IMG/VR virus record: IMGVR_UViG_3300047300_000226
Location: 1-38,431 of that record
Strand: one strand, 5' to 3'
DNA length: 38,431 nt
From: a virus
The notes beneath the pieces were generated by a model. It saw nothing but the letters and a program-made list of their open reading frames with translations, ran no database searches and was not told the DNA's origin. Position numbers and translations under genes: made by a program. Below, piece by piece: positions 37,242-38,431 of this stretch (position 1 is the stretch's first letter; each line of letters starts with the position of its first letter).

Positions 37242-37436
37242 ATGTCTATTGAATTGATTGATGACAATGAACTTGATGTTGTCGAATATGAGTGTTGGTA
37301 TTGGTCTGTCATTGACAGCATGGCTGACTTAATCATTAACAGTGGTCGTGATAAGGTTATGTCTCATGTAGCTGAGGCTGTCTTGACTAAGATCAGTAAT
37401 GGTCATGTCTCACCTTTAGATGATCCCTTGCCATGA
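37242..37436 (+). CDS. Hypothetical acidic protein, 64 aa
   Basis: MSIELIDDNELDVVEYECWY, then WSVIDSMADLIINSGRDKVM and a helical end. AAAGGA precedes the start. First gene after the internal promoter, so the opening gene of the replication transcript. Predicted helical; no family recognised. Confidence 0.7.
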   Translation: MSIELIDDNELDVVEYECWYWSVIDSMADLIINSGRDKVMSHVAEAVLTKISNGHVSPLDDPLP

Positions 37437-37492
37437 TGATGGCTATATTTGTCTTCATCGTAACTTTAATTAAACTGGTGCTTTCAAAGTGA
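37433..37492 (+). CDS. Possible 19-aa membrane microprotein
   Basis: MMMAIFVFIVTLIKLVLSK starts at the ATGA overlap with the previous stop. It is one hydrophobic helix. Its length is below what coding statistics can support, so it may be a chance frame; the ATGA coupling typical of this arm is the only positive sign. Confidence 0.3.
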   Translation: MMMAIFVFIVTLIKLVLSK

Positions 37493-37508
37493 ACAAAGTG
37501 AGCGTAAA

Positions 37509-37715
37509 ATGAACATTGATGAATCTAAACCTTGGCCTTTCCCTCATGTCTCCCTTGCAGGTGACTCAAGCTTGAAAGCTTTAGCTGATACTTTGGCAAT
37601 GCTAGAGGATTTCACAGCTTTTCAGCTCAGAGGGGACATCTACTATGGCTATCCTGATAAAAAGGCTCTAAAGACCATTGAAGGGCTACGTGAGGCATTA
37701 AAGAATGAAACTTAA
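37509..37715 (+). CDS. Hypothetical protein, 68 aa
   Basis: MNIDESKPWPFPHVSLAGDS, then a helix (LKALADTLAMLEDFTAFQL) and a second helix (DKKALKTIEGLREALKNE). Acidic; possibly a small helical adaptor. Overlaps the primase-helicase start by 11 nt, so co-translated with it. No strong Shine-Dalgarno match. Unknown. Confidence 0.7.
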   Translation: MNIDESKPWPFPHVSLAGDSSLKALADTLAMLEDFTAFQLRGDIYYGYPDKKALKTIEGLREALKNET

Positions 37716-38431
37716 CCTAGTACGTAAACCTCAACCTGAATCTAAGTTTCTCCGCCATGTAGCTTGTGAGCACTGCGGAAGCTCAGATGCAGGGGCTGAA
37801 TATGACGATGGACACTTCTACTGCTTCAATTGTCATCACCACGAACATGAGGCTGATGCTTGTGATCTATCAGTTAAACAACAGGCTGTAATGCCTAGAA
37901 AGACACCGATGCTAGACATCAAAGGAACTGTTAAAGCAATACCTGACAGAGGTATTACCCTTCAAACCTGTGAAAAGTATGGAGTTACACAAGACAATGC
38001 ACAACACTTTTACCCTTACACTGACGATTCCGGAGGGGTTGTCGCAGCAAAAGTTAGACGAGTGGCAGACAAAACTTTCAGCATTCTTGGCTCATTCAAG
38101 GATGCTAGGTTGTTCGGACAGCAGCTCTTTCACGCAGGGGGTAAGTACATCACCATCTACGAAGGAGAACTTGATGCCCTCGCAGGCTATCAACTCACAG
38201 GAAGCCAGTGGCCTAGTGTCTCTATACGGAATGGCGCACAGGCGGCTCTGAAGGACTGTAAAGCTCAGTATGAATGGCTGAACACCTTTGAGAACATTGT
38301 TATTTGCTTCGATGCTGATGAGCCGGGTAAGAAGGCCTCTAAAGAGGTTGCTGAACTGTTCGGACAGAAGGCTAAGATCGTTAAGCATTTGAGTGGCTAC
38401 AAAGATGCTTGTGATTACCTCATTGCAGGGG
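37705..38431 (+). CDS. DNA primase-helicase (T7 gp4-like), N-terminal part
   Basis: 5' part of the gene continued at position 1; the unique part ends at 38304 (200 codons) and the rest is the terminal repeat. Zinc-binding domain C21, C24, C40, C43 (CEHCGSS and FYCFNCH), which in T7 gp4 recognises priming sites, then the RNA polymerase/TOPRIM domain with EGELDALAG (E153) and CFDADEPG (D203, D205). ATG at 37705 overlaps the preceding stop. The full protein combines primase and helicase, as in T7. Confidence 0.96.
   Translation, partial: MKLNLVRKPQPESKFLRHVACEHCGSSDAGAEYDDGHFYCFNCHHHEHEADACDLSVKQQAVMPRKTPMLDIKGTVKAIPDRGITLQTCEKYGVTQDNAQHFYPYTDDSGGVVAAKVRRVADKTFSILGSFKDARLFGQQLFHAGGKYITIYEGELDALAGYQLTGSQWPSVSIRNGAQAALKDCKAQYEWLNTFENIVICFDADEPGKKASKEVAELFGQKAKIVKHLSGYKDACDYLIAG
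38305..38431. repeat. Terminal direct repeat, right copy
   Basis: Identical to bases 1-127; see the left copy. Joining the ends at this repeat gives a 38,304-bp unit with an intact primase-helicase gene. Confidence 0.95.

Overview
The window is one complete unit of a lytic, podovirus-type tailed phage genome with T7-like replication and virion genes. Bases 1-127 are repeated exactly at 38305-38431, and the primase-helicase gene reads through that join in frame, so the molecule is circular or circularly closed with a unit length of 38,304 bp. I see no integrase, no repressor gene, no phage RNA polymerase and no tRNA. Family A DNA polymerase, class II (adenosylcobalamin) ribonucleotide reductase and two opposed gene arms resemble the RNA-polymerase-less podoviruses grouped in Zobellviridae and the cobaviruses; this is inference from gene content. 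Two small genes with an AAQAKEREAC motif, familiar from Burkholderiales-associated and freshwater phages, hint at a Gram-negative, perhaps betaproteobacterial host. The spanins and GH19 endolysin fit a Gram-negative host.

The layout is two arms diverging from a 1.1-kb non-coding control region (33129-34215) and converging on a shared hairpin terminator at 10298-10331. The plus arm runs 34216 -> 38304 = 1 -> 10290. It starts with about 15 tightly packed small genes of unknown role, then has an internal promoter and operator region (37057-37241), then the replication and nucleotide genes: primase-helicase, DNA polymerase A, SSB-like protein, 5'-3' exonuclease, endonuclease I, metallophosphoesterase, DUF3310 protein, ribonucleotide reductase and glutaredoxin. 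Most of these genes are coupled by ATGA or similar overlaps.

The minus arm runs 33128 -> 10370: small and large terminase, two small basic proteins, portal, scaffold, major capsid protein, SGNH-like virion protein, tail fibre with an S74 chaperone, tail tubular A and B, three internal (ejection) proteins, then lysis genes (membrane proteins, Rz/Rz1 spanins, GH19 endolysin). Two HNH endonuclease genes flank the portal gene; one lies antisense to the arm with its own promoter.

The most interesting regulatory signals are a cluster of DnaA boxes (33890-33987) in the control region, a 42-43-bp element repeated in the leader of the late arm and in the leader of the replication genes, an inverted repeat enclosing the -10 of the 37065 promoter, a Fur-box-like site, and a divergent promoter pair beside the antisense HNH gene.
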